Source of the DNA: DATCYX01 sp037444705
GTDB lineage: Bacteria; Chloroflexota; Anaerolineae; Anaerolineales; UBA4823
Length of the DNA stretch: 12,163 nt
Direction: 5' to 3'
Assembly (NCBI GenBank): GCA_037444705.1
Contig: JBBILY010000097.1
Coordinates: 1-12,163 of the forward strand
The notes under the pieces are model-generated. The model was not told where the DNA came from. It did not search any database and saw nothing but the letters and a program-made list of their open reading frames with translations. Made by a program: the position numbers and the translations under genes. Shown here piece by piece: positions 1-7,242 of this stretch (position 1 is its first letter; each line of letters begins with the position of its first letter).

Positions 1-3000
1 CCTGGCTGACCTCGCTCTCATCGGCCACGGCGATTGTCCAGCCATCCGGGATGGTGTACTCATCGTTGACCATCTCGCTGTGCTCCACCCGCACCAGCCG
101 CAGGTCGCTATAACGATCCGACTGCAACACGCGCACCGTGCCGGCAATTTCGGAGACGACCGCCTCACCTTTGGGGGTCTTACGCGCCTCGAACAACTCC
201 TCCACGCGCGGCAGACCGGTGGTGATGTCGCCACCCGCAGCCACACCCCCGGTGTGGAACGTACGCAGGGTCAACTGGGTGCCCGGCTCACCAATAGACT
301 GAGCCGCCACAATACCCACAGCCGCGCCCACTTCCACCAGTTTACCGCGACCCAGGTCAATCCCGTAGCACTTGGAGCACACTCCATGGATCAGTTCACA
401 GGTTAGCGGCGAGCGCACCTTTACTTCCTGAACGTTCGAAGACACAATGCGGCGCACCAATTCGTGGTCCAGGATGTCATCGCGCTCCGCCAACACCTCA
501 CCGCTCAGCGGGTCAACCACCCGTTCTGCTGCTAGGCGGCTGTATAAACGCATGCCGAAGGATTGGCCGGCCACATCATCGCTGCGGCGAATCAGGATAC
601 CGTCCAGAGTGCCGCAATCTTCATCGTTGACGATCACATCTTGGGCTACATCCACCAGACGGCGGGTCAGATAACCGGCGTCGGCGGTGCGCAGGGCGGT
701 GTCCGCCAGACCCTTGCGCGCCCCATGGGTAGAGATGAAGTACTCCAGGGCGGTTAACCCTTCGCGGAAATTGGAACGGATAGGCAATGGGATGATGCGT
801 CCCGCAGGGTCAGCCATCAATCCTCGCATCCCTGCCAGTTGTGAGATCGGGCCGAAGCCACCCTTGGTGGCACCCGAAATGGCCTGGGCTGCCAGGTTGC
901 CGTTGGGGTCCATAGACTTCTTGACCGCCGCGGCCACCTCTTCCGTGGTGCGCTGCCAGATAGCAATGATGCGCTCATCGCGCTCGCGTTCGGTGAGCAA
1001 ACCGCGACGGAAATCGCGATGGACAAACTCCTGCTCTTCCAGAGCTTTTTGAATGATGTCCTGTTTCTCCGGCGGGATGGAGATATCCGACACCGCCAGA
1101 GAGTAACCCGAACGCGTGGCATAGGCAAAGCCAATATCCTTAATCGCATCGGCGACCTCGGGGGTGCGCTCCTCGCCACACACCTCATACAATTCAGCAA
1201 TCAGGTCTTTCAAACCGCCTTTGTCCAGCACCCAGTTGACAAAGCGCATCTCTTCCGGCAAGATATTATTGAACAACACCCGCCCCACTGTGGTATCTAT
1301 AAGTCGCTGCTCGGGCTTGGGCAGGCGATTCTTTTGATCGTCATACCATGTGCTCGTCCATAGGCGGATATTGGTGTGAATTTCCACCTGTTTCAGGCTA
1401 TAAGCCAATTCCACCTCATCCATGCTGGCGAAGATACGCCCATCGCCTTGATGAGGCTTGTCGTCGGTCTTGGTCAAATAGTAAACACCCAAAACCATGT
1501 CTTTGGAGGGGCTGATGATGGGCTCACCATCGGCCGGCTTGAGCAAATTCTTGGATGAGAGCATCAGGTGGCGCGCTTCCCAGACCGCTTTTTGCGATAG
1601 AGGCACATGCACGGCCATCTGGTCGCCGTCGAAGTCAGCGTTGAAAGCCGTAGTCACCAGAGGGTGGAGTTGAATGGCGCTGCCCTCGATCAGCACGGGT
1701 TCAAAGGCTTGAATGCCCAGCCGGTGCAGGGTGGGAGCGCGGTTGAGCAATACGGGGCGTTCCTTGATCACCTCTTCCAACACTTCCCACACCTCTGGGC
1801 GATTGCGCTCGATAAAGCGCTTGGCACCTTTCACATTGGCGGCGTAGTTGTGGGCTACCAGGCGCGAGATCACGAAGGGACGATAAAGTTCCAGAGCCAT
1901 GGTCTTGGGCAAGCCACATTGATAGAGTTTGAGTTTAGGGCCAACCACGATCACCGAGCGGCCAGAGTAGTCCACGCGCTTGCCCAGGAGATTGCGGCGG
2001 AAGCGCCCTTTCTTGCCCTTGAGCATATCGCTCAGCGACTTGAGTTCACGGCGTCCACGGCGGGATAAGGCTTTGCCCCGCTGAGAGTTGTCTATCAGCG
2101 AGTCCACCGCCTCCTGCAACATGCGTTTTTCATTGCGCACGATGACGTCCGGGGCGCCCAGTTCCAACAGGCGCTTGAGGCGATTATTGCGGTTGATCAC
2201 CCGCCGGTAGAGATCGTTCAGGTCCGAGGTGGCGAAGCGCCCACCATCCAGTTGCACCATGGGGCGCAAATCAGGCGGGATAACCGGCAGCACAGTCAGA
2301 ATCATCCACTCCGGGCGGTTGCTCGAGCGGCGGAAGGCCTCGACCACCTTCAGGCGCTTGGTAGCTTTCTTCCGCTTCTGCTTGCTGCGCGAGGTCCTGA
2401 TCTCGAGCCAGAGTTCTTCAGCCAGTTTATCCAGGTCCAGGCGGCGCAGGATGTCGTAGAAGGCCTCAGCGCCCATATCCGCCCGAAATACCTGACCCCA
2501 GCGCTGCTTCAACTCGCGATAGCGGGTCTCGCCCATGAAAGTCAGAGGGCGCAACTCCAACAGTTCATCCCGCATGCGGGCGTTCTCATCTCGCACCACC
2601 CCCGATTGGTCGTCCAACTGCATGCGCAGGTTTTCCATTTCCAGATCAGCCTGGGCGCGCACTCGCTCGATCTCGAGTTTGATGTGTTCCAACTCGCGCA
2701 GTTTTTGATCCTTGAGTTCGCTTTCCAGTTCTTCCAGGCGCTGCTTGACCACACGCTGAACGCTGGTCAGATGAAGATTGGTAATGGTCTCCCCGGCCTC
2801 AACGATCACGATATCGGTTTCTGGGAAGTGAATTGTGGTGGGAGCAACTTGACCCAATTGCTCGCGCAGGTGGGTTTCCAGGCGTTGGCCGGCCTTGATG
2901 ATCGGGTCTAACTTTTCGGCGATCATTTCGTCGAAGCGTTGCTCGATTTGGGCGCGCTTCTGGTTCAACTCGTTGAGCGTGCGGTCGCGTTGCGCTTTCA

Positions 3001-3514
3001 CCTCAGCAATTTGGGTGTTGATGCGCGAAGCCTGCTCGCGCTCGACCGAGGTGATCCTCTCTTCCAGGCGCTTGAGGGCTTTCTGGCGCGCCTCCTCATC
3101 AACGTAGGTCACTACGTACTGAGCAAAATACAAGACCCGATCCAGGTTACGCCGCGAGATGTCTAACAGCAAACCCAGATAAGAGGGCACCCGCCGCGTA
3201 TACCACACATGGGCTACAGGGGCTGCCAGTTCGATGTGCCCCATGCGCTCTCGGCGCACCGAGGAACGCGTGACCTCTACCCCACATTTGTCACACACGA
3301 TGCCTTTATAGCGAATGTTCTTATATTTACCGCAATAACATTGCCAGTCCCGTGTCGGCCCAAATATCGCCTCACAGAAGAGGCCATCCTTCTCCGGACG
3401 CAAACGGCGATAGTTGATAGTTTCCGGCTTGAGCACCTCTCCATAAGACCAGGAACGGATGGTTTCTGGTGAGGCTAAACTGATGCGAAGTTTTACAAGC
3501 CCTTTAGTTTCCAC
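1..3514 (-). CDS. rpoC: DNA-directed RNA polymerase subunit beta' (partial, 3' end beyond window)
   Basis: This is the largest catalytic subunit of RNA polymerase, and 1171 codons are visible before the frame runs off the left edge. Starting from GTG at 3514, the N-terminal zinc-ribbon cysteines are C59, C61, C74 and C77. The invariant active-site motif NADFDGDQM, whose aspartates bind the catalytic magnesium, is at residues 625-633 (1616-1642). The F-loop (QLAGMRGLMADP) is followed by the bridge helix (FISTHGARKGLADTAL, H930). The second zinc site is C967, C1039, C1046 and C1049. The trigger-loop region (AAQSIGEPGTQLTLRTFHTGG, H1087) follows directly, without the large insertion that E. coli carries there. 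The GTG start is fixed by a strong GGAGGC six bases upstream. A long extra helical segment lies at about residues 134-346. The gene upstream is a histidine kinase, not rpoB, and rpoC has its own promoter. Identity is certain; only the C-terminal part is missing. Confidence 0.98.
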   Translation of the reverse strand, partial: METKGLVKLRISLASPETIRSWSYGEVLKPETINYRRLRPEKDGLFCEAIFGPTRDWQCYCGKYKNIRYKGIVCDKCGVEVTRSSVRRERMGHIELAAPVAHVWYTRRVPSYLGLLLDISRRNLDRVLYFAQYVVTYVDEEARQKALKRLEERITSVEREQASRINTQIAEVKAQRDRTLNELNQKRAQIEQRFDEMIAEKLDPIIKAGQRLETHLREQLGQVAPTTIHFPETDIVIVEAGETITNLHLTSVQRVVKQRLEELESELKDQKLRELEHIKLEIERVRAQADLEMENLRMQLDDQSGVVRDENARMRDELLELRPLTFMGETRYRELKQRWGQVFRADMGAEAFYDILRRLDLDKLAEELWLEIRTSRSKQKRKKATKRLKVVEAFRRSSNRPEWMILTVLPVIPPDLRPMVQLDGGRFATSDLNDLYRRVINRNNRLKRLLELGAPDVIVRNEKRMLQEAVDSLIDNSQRGKALSRRGRRELKSLSDMLKGKKGRFRRNLLGKRVDYSGRSVIVVGPKLKLYQCGLPKTMALELYRPFVISRLVAHNYAANVKGAKRFIERNRPEVWEVLEEVIKERPVLLNRAPTLHRLGIQAFEPVLIEGSAIQLHPLVTTAFNADFDGDQMAVHVPLSQKAVWEARHLMLSSKNLLKPADGEPIISPSKDMVLGVYYLTKTDDKPHQGDGRIFASMDEVELAYSLKQVEIHTNIRLWTSTWYDDQKNRLPKPEQRLIDTTVGRVLFNNILPEEMRFVNWVLDKGGLKDLIAELYEVCGEERTPEVADAIKDIGFAYATRSGYSLAVSDISIPPEKQDIIQKALEEQEFVHRDFRRGLLTERERDERIIAIWQRTTEEVAAAVKKSMDPNGNLAAQAISGATKGGFGPISQLAGMRGLMADPAGRIIPLPIRSNFREGLTALEYFISTHGARKGLADTALRTADAGYLTRRLVDVAQDVIVNDEDCGTLDGILIRRSDDVAGQSFGMRLYSRLAAERVVDPLSGEVLAERDDILDHELVRRIVSSNVQEVKVRSPLTCELIHGVCSKCYGIDLGRGKLVEVGAAVGIVAAQSIGEPGTQLTLRTFHTGGVAAGGDITTGLPRVEELFEARKTPKGEAVVSEIAGTVRVLQSDRYSDLRLVRVEHSEMVNDEYTIPDGWTIAVADESEVSQ
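2477..3115 (-). other. Lineage-type coiled-coil insertion within beta' (about 178 extra residues)
   Basis: Between the conserved LDRVLYFAQYVV segment (Y133) and MGAEA (M347) there are 214 residues. From memory the equivalent segment in Bacillus subtilis beta' is about 36 residues. The extra residues are rich in Glu, Lys, Arg, Gln and Leu with heptad-like spacing, for example LKRLEERITSVEREQA and LEELESELKDQKLRELEHI, and suggest two or more long helices forming a coiled coil. Actinobacteria carry a shorter helical insertion at the same point, and Thermus has a different, larger domain nearby. The reading frame is continuous and conserved sequence resumes on both sides, so this is a genuine domain and not a frameshift. 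Confidence 0.85.
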
Positions 3515-3520
3515 TCGGCT

Positions 3521-3526
3521 GCCTCC
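3521..3526 (-). promoter_or_regulatory. Shine-Dalgarno sequence of rpoC
   Basis: Read on the minus strand, GGAGGC is followed by a six-base spacer (AGCCGA) and then GTG at 3514. This strong, well-placed site is what selects the GTG start. Translation from it gives METKGLVKLRISLASPETI, which matches the usual beta' N-terminus. Confidence 0.9.
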
Positions 3527-3577
3527 TGAGTATCTATAAATCCACCATTTCCTCGACTAAGACACACTTTCACCATC

Positions 3578-3599
3578 AACAGCGATCCACTTCGCTGTT
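3578..3599 (-). repeat. Leader hairpin H3 (7-bp perfect stem)
   Basis: AACAGCG and CGCTGTT form a perfect 7-bp inverted repeat around an 8-nt loop. It sits about 50 nt upstream of the rpoC ribosome binding site in the transcribed leader. No U-tract follows. Confidence 0.55.
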
Positions 3600-3607
3600 T
3601 CATCCTG

Positions 3608-3655
3608 CCCCAGTGAGAGGCTTCTGACTTTGAGAGCCGCTAAAACACACCGGGG
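3608..3655 (-). repeat. Leader hairpin H2 (8-bp stem enclosing a smaller stem)
   Basis: In the transcript CCCCGGUG pairs with CACUGGGG, giving eight pairs including one G-U. The enclosed segment can form a further GGCU/AGCC stem (3635-3638 with 3619-3622). It is GC-rich and probably stable, but the inner loop is long, so the exact fold is uncertain. No U-tract follows. Confidence 0.45.
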
Positions 3656-3667
3656 AGAGATAAGGGC

Positions 3668-3679
3668 AAGACGCGTCTT
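3668..3679. repeat. 12-bp perfect palindrome AAGACGCGTCTT
   Basis: Both strands read AAGACGCGTCTT, a perfect dyad with no spacer. It lies about 120 bp downstream of the predicted rpoC transcription start and between hairpins H1 and H2. Perfect dyads of this size fit a binding site for a dimeric regulator, and as RNA it has too little loop to fold well on its own. No regulator is identified, and chance remains possible. Confidence 0.35.
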
Positions 3680-3726
3680 CAAATTGGATGGCGGGGATAT
3701 ATAACGATCAATCTATACACAAACAT

Positions 3727-3766
3727 GAATAAGCGCATTGAGAGAACCCCTCTCAAGCGCTCATTC
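3727..3766 (-). repeat. Leader hairpin H1 (about 16-bp imperfect stem)
   Basis: The core arms TTGAGAG and CTCTCAA pair perfectly around a loop of about five bases. The stem then continues through GCGC/GCGC after a one-base bulge, one A-T pair, a single A-C mismatch and GAAT/ATTC. This is the strongest structure in the leader and lies about 30 nt after the predicted transcription start. No T-run follows, so it is not an obvious terminator. Confidence 0.6.
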
Positions 3767-3793
3767 GGCGCTGTCCCAACTATGGTTTCGCAT
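3761..3793 (-). other. Possible 10-codon leader reading frame
   Basis: An ATG at 3793-3791 opens a frame reading MRNHSWDSAE and ends in TGA at 3763-3761. The ATG lies only two or three bases after the predicted start of transcription, so it would be leaderless. The stop codon overlaps the first arm of hairpin H1. There is no Shine-Dalgarno sequence and the peptide has no run of one amino acid, so a classical attenuator peptide is not indicated. Short frames like this occur by chance. Confidence 0.2.
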
Positions 3794-3801
3794 GTGTTTA
3801 T

Positions 3802-3830
3802 ATTATACGAGAAGACCCGCGTTTGGTCAA
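3802..3830 (-). promoter_or_regulatory. Predicted sigma-70 type promoter of rpoC
   Basis: On the minus strand a -35 box TTGACC (3830-3825) is followed by exactly 17 bases and a perfect -10 box TATAAT (3807-3802). This is nearly the full housekeeping-sigma consensus at ideal spacing. It lies just after the histidine kinase stop codon and points at rpoC, with a predicted start near 3795. A strong private promoter fits the need for independent transcription of rpoC where rpoB is not upstream. Confidence 0.8.
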
Positions 3831-3835
3831 GGGGA

Positions 3836-3853
3836 TTAATTTAGATAAATTAA
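3836..3853. promoter_or_regulatory. AT-only inverted repeat upstream of the rpoC -35 box
   Basis: TTAATTTA and TAAATTAA form 8-bp perfect arms around a 2-bp centre, overlapping the kinase stop codon. The element ends five bases before the -35 box, at about -41 to -58, where an alpha-subunit-binding UP element would sit. It could raise promoter strength or be an operator. The AT-only composition stands out against the GC-rich surroundings, but the function is inferred. Confidence 0.45.
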
Positions 3854-6800
3854 GCCTGAATACCCTCCACCTTTTGGCGCAAGGGTATGGAAAAATAAAA
3901 TGTGCTGCCTTTACCTAATTGACTCTCAACCCACACCCGCCCCCCATGGCGTTCGGCAATGGAGCGGACAATAGCCAACCCCAAGCCAGTGCCCCCGCTG
4001 CGCTTCCCCCCAGGTGAGGCACCCCGAAAGAATTTCTCAAACAAACGCGGCTGGTCCACGGGTGCAATGCCAATGCCCGTATCCGACACTTCAAAAACCA
4101 GAGCCTCGGCCTGGGTTCTAAGGCGTAGGGTGACCTTGCCACCAGGTTCAGTATATTTAATGGCATTATCCACCAGATTGTGCAACGCCTGTTGTAAAAG
4201 CGCCTGATCGGCTTCAACCAGAGGCTGTGTTTGTGGCGCTATTTCGCTGCTCAACTGGATGCGCTTTTGCGTCGCCTGTAATTGCAGAGCTCCGATGACG
4301 CGTTCGACGATGTCCACCACGGGCACCAGCTCTAATTGTAAGCCAACCCCGGCTTCGATGCGCCCCAAATCGAGCAAATTGCTCACCAGGCGCGTCATGC
4401 CCTCTATTCCGCTGATGATCTTACGCACATAACTCACTTGTTGCGGGTTGAGATCGCCCACCATCTCCAGCATGGTGGCATAACCCCGCACCAGAGCCAG
4501 TGGCGAACGCAGATCATGGCTCACCGTGGCGACAAATTCGGACTTGAGGGCATCCAGTTCTTTAAAGGCGGTGATATCGCGCAGCAGGCAAACCCTCCCC
4601 ATCAGATGCTCATCCACCAGAACCGCTGCAGAAGTGGCGTAATACACTCGCCCATCTGTAAGGGTCACTTCGGCGGAGCGGTCTTCCTCATCCGTCGTGC
4701 GGAGCAGTTCCAGCAATTTTTCGTTCTCTACGGCGCGTTCGATCGGCTGACCTTCCTCCCACTCCACGCCTAAACCCAAAGCGCGCCAGGCGGCCGGATT
4801 CGAGAGCCACAGCCGCCCCTGTTGGTCAGTGACCAGCACCGGATCGGGGGTGGAAGCCAGGATCGCCGCCAGGCGTTGCCGCCCAATCTCAGCGGTCAGG
4901 AAGAGGCGCGCATTGGCTATGGCCAGCGCCGCCTGTCCAGCCAGAGTGCTGAAGAAGCGCATTTCATCTTCTGTAAACCTGTGGGGTTGGTCGTAGGCTG
5001 CCCACAAAACGCCATAGTACATGTTTTCGTGGCGCAACGGCAGCGCCAGCAAGGCCTGGGGACGTGGCGCGTTGGGCGGAAATTGGAACAGGCGCACACG
5101 TCTCAGCGTGTTTAACATCACCTGCCCCTGCGCACCCGCTACAGGTAACAACTGTTCGTCCAGATAAGCATAGGTGTCACCGGCTATGCCTAGAGAGAAA
5201 ACTTTGGATAGAGGCGTTTCTCCCTCTAACTCAGGGATCACCTCAGGTTGCAACACCACCCGCACAGAACTGGCGCCACTGCTCAAGGCCGCCTCCAGCA
5301 CCGGCTGAATGGCATCGGATATCTCCAAACTGGAAGCCACTCCCTGACTGACCAGCAACAAGAGGTTCAGTTCATCCAGGCGCGCCTTGAGGCTCAAGCG
5401 CATCTGTTCGAAGGCACGCCCTAATTGACCGACTTCATCCTCGCCGCTCACCGCCAGGGGAGTATCCAGGTTACCCTGAGCTATGGTCACCGCCTGGGTA
5501 GCCAGGCGCTGAAGAGAGGCAGTGACAAGGCGCAACCCCAGGCGCAGCACTACCACCGCGAAGAAAGCCAGGATCAGGATCATGCCCAACAGGGGAATGG
5601 CGATATTCAAAGCCATTTGCTGTGCACGGCGGGCGGGCATAGTCAGCACCACCGACCAGGGTCGCCCCAGGGCAGGTTGATAGTACACCAGGCGCCGGGT
5701 GCCATCTGGGGCGGTGTCGTCATAAAATTCAGACGCGCCTCCCTTGCGCCCGCTATAAACTGCCATGATCAGGGCAGGGTTGGGATGGTATAAAATCCGC
5801 CCTTCTTCGTCCAGCAAAATGCCTTCACCATCTGCCCCGGTTAAACTTTGCAGGCTGGCAAGGATGGACTTGGAGAAGGGGTTGGTCGCCAGGTTAGTGC
5901 GCCCGATCAAAACCCCTCGCACATTCTCGCCCGCATCCTTTAAGGCCGCTAAAAAGGAAACCCGCGCCGCCCCCTCGTTGCTCTGCGGCGGTAGCGTGTA
6001 AATTTGAAAAGGAACGCCGCTCAGAGCCAGTTGCACACCCATCTGCTCCTCAGGTGGGGCATGTGCCGCGGCATAGTTATCCAGGGGGGAGCCAGCCAGG
6101 AAGTTCCCAGCGGCATCCAGGACGAATAACTGGGTGAAAAACGGCACCCTGAAGCGATCTTCATCAAGGGCAACCTTTAATGTCAGTGGATCATCGGATA
6201 ACAGGCGTGGGTCGGCCGCCAACTGAGTGATCAGGTTTTGACCAACCTCGAGGAAATAGGGCACTTGTTCGGCGGCGAGATGGGCAGCATCTGCCATGCG
6301 CTCGCGCAAAATCTGGCGGGCGGCGTTTTCCGCCACAACCCAATCGCCAGCCATCAGCCCCAGGGTGAGCAAGAAAGCCAGCGGTGCTACGCCATAGAAA
6401 AAGCGGGCTTGCAGGCTCGTCTCCATCGGCGAGGGCACGAGTTCGCCCCGCCTACCCCACAGGCCAGGCCAGGCGATAGCCATGACCTCGGCGAACGCCC
6501 CCGCCAGCACCAACGCAACCCCAACGGCCAGGGATGCTGCCCCCAGGTGGGTCAAAGCGTAGTCTATGCGTGCCGCCAAAGTCCCAGGGGTGATCAGCGT
6601 GGTAGAGACCAGGAAAAGTAGAGGGTAAACCCCACTCAAGAGCAGCGTGGTGAACAGGGGATGACGCAGAAGGGCATAGATCGGGGTGCGATAACGCTGG
6701 TGAACAGCGGCGCTGAAAACCAGCCCCAACAGGGCGAATTCCAAGGGGGTGAACAAACTATGCGTATCCCACAGCGCCAAAAGCAAACCGCTAAGCCCCG

Positions 6801-7161
6801 CCAAGCCGGCCGCATAGGCTGAGCCCAGGAAGCCCCCTGCCAGCACCCAGGGGATAGCCATAAAAATCATCAGCGCCGCCCCACGCGGCTCGATGGGCAG
6901 GCCTGGGGGCGGCAGAGCGCCTTGGGGCGCCAGGCGTAACCCAATCCACAGGCTGGTGAATGGGGTTATAAAAGCCAGCAGAGCAAAAATCCACCCATAA
7001 GGGCGATGTAACGGGCGCTGATATGAGCGCCATCGCCATAACAGCCCCAGGATCATCCCCAACAGGGTCAGCCAGCCCAGCCCGGCCGCAAAGCCTCCCA
7101 CCACACCCTGGGGCAGGTTCAGATAAGGAGGCGCGGTGAGAAGCGAAAGCAGGAAAGACAT
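3850..7161 (-). CDS. Large membrane sensor histidine kinase (polytopic, Cache-like, HAMP, GAF, PAS, HisKA, HATPase)
   Basis: This protein probably senses an external or membrane signal, autophosphorylates on histidine and passes the phosphate to a response regulator. Counting from ATG at 7161 (1103 aa), about seven to eight hydrophobic segments fill residues 19-232. Another follows at 256-275, then an extracytoplasmic domain of about 240 residues that looks like a double Cache sensor, and a membrane span at 516-542. Next come HAMP (543-594), GAF (about 599-751) and PAS (about 762-864). The phosphoacceptor is H882 in SHDLRSPL. The ATPase domain shows NLVDNAIKYT (N999), DTGIGIA (D1027) and GGTGLGLAI. 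It is longer than typical kinases because a multi-span module is added in front of an already complete Cache-HAMP kinase. A TTG at 7179 would add six residues; I prefer the ATG, though neither start has a strong ribosome site. No response regulator is visible nearby. The specific signal is unknown. Confidence 0.93.
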   Translation of the reverse strand: MSFLLSLLTAPPYLNLPQGVVGGFAAGLGWLTLLGMILGLLWRWRSYQRPLHRPYGWIFALLAFITPFTSLWIGLRLAPQGALPPPGLPIEPRGAALMIFMAIPWVLAGGFLGSAYAAGLAGLSGLLLALWDTHSLFTPLEFALLGLVFSAAVHQRYRTPIYALLRHPLFTTLLLSGVYPLLFLVSTTLITPGTLAARIDYALTHLGAASLAVGVALVLAGAFAEVMAIAWPGLWGRRGELVPSPMETSLQARFFYGVAPLAFLLTLGLMAGDWVVAENAARQILRERMADAAHLAAEQVPYFLEVGQNLITQLAADPRLLSDDPLTLKVALDEDRFRVPFFTQLFVLDAAGNFLAGSPLDNYAAAHAPPEEQMGVQLALSGVPFQIYTLPPQSNEGAARVSFLAALKDAGENVRGVLIGRTNLATNPFSKSILASLQSLTGADGEGILLDEEGRILYHPNPALIMAVYSGRKGGASEFYDDTAPDGTRRLVYYQPALGRPWSVVLTMPARRAQQMALNIAIPLLGMILILAFFAVVVLRLGLRLVTASLQRLATQAVTIAQGNLDTPLAVSGEDEVGQLGRAFEQMRLSLKARLDELNLLLLVSQGVASSLEISDAIQPVLEAALSSGASSVRVVLQPEVIPELEGETPLSKVFSLGIAGDTYAYLDEQLLPVAGAQGQVMLNTLRRVRLFQFPPNAPRPQALLALPLRHENMYYGVLWAAYDQPHRFTEDEMRFFSTLAGQAALAIANARLFLTAEIGRQRLAAILASTPDPVLVTDQQGRLWLSNPAAWRALGLGVEWEEGQPIERAVENEKLLELLRTTDEEDRSAEVTLTDGRVYYATSAAVLVDEHLMGRVCLLRDITAFKELDALKSEFVATVSHDLRSPLALVRGYATMLEMVGDLNPQQVSYVRKIISGIEGMTRLVSNLLDLGRIEAGVGLQLELVPVVDIVERVIGALQLQATQKRIQLSSEIAPQTQPLVEADQALLQQALHNLVDNAIKYTEPGGKVTLRLRTQAEALVFEVSDTGIGIAPVDQPRLFEKFFRGASPGGKRSGGTGLGLAIVRSIAERHGGRVWVESQLGKGSTFYFSIPLRQKVEGIQA

Positions 7162-7242
7162 ACTTTCAGTCCATTGCAAGATAGATGCCAGGATTTACGC
7201 ATCGAGGGCACATGAAGCGGGCACAAGGTTTGTTTCTAGGGA

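Larger units (their letters stand above)
3515..3795 (-). other. Long structured 5' leader of rpoC
   Basis: This gap between the kinase stop codon and the rpoC start holds no convincing protein gene. If transcription starts about seven bases past the TATAAT at 3802-3807, the mRNA has a leader of roughly 280 nt. It contains three predicted stem-loops (3727-3766, 3608-3655, 3578-3599) and a 12-bp palindrome (3668-3679). None of the stems is followed by a run of U, so they do not look like intrinsic terminators. The ribosome binding site itself is outside the stems listed. The leader could be a cis-acting RNA, protein-binding sites, or just a long untranslated region. I do not recognise it as a known riboswitch or ribosomal-protein leader. 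Confidence 0.55.

Noticed and set aside
80..3472. Many plus-strand open frames across rpoC
   Set aside because: They lie opposite a fully conserved minus-strand gene, lack recognisable domains or ribosome sites, and reflect GC-rich codon bias.
3727..3766. Hairpin H1 as an intrinsic terminator
   Set aside because: It is followed by ATGTTTGTG and not a T-run. It also lies downstream of the rpoC promoter, so termination there would only make sense as attenuation.
7181..7242. A promoter or terminator between the last acyltransferase and the kinase
   Set aside because: I found no hairpin with a T-run and no convincing -35/-10 pair. The kinase may be read from the upstream transcript.
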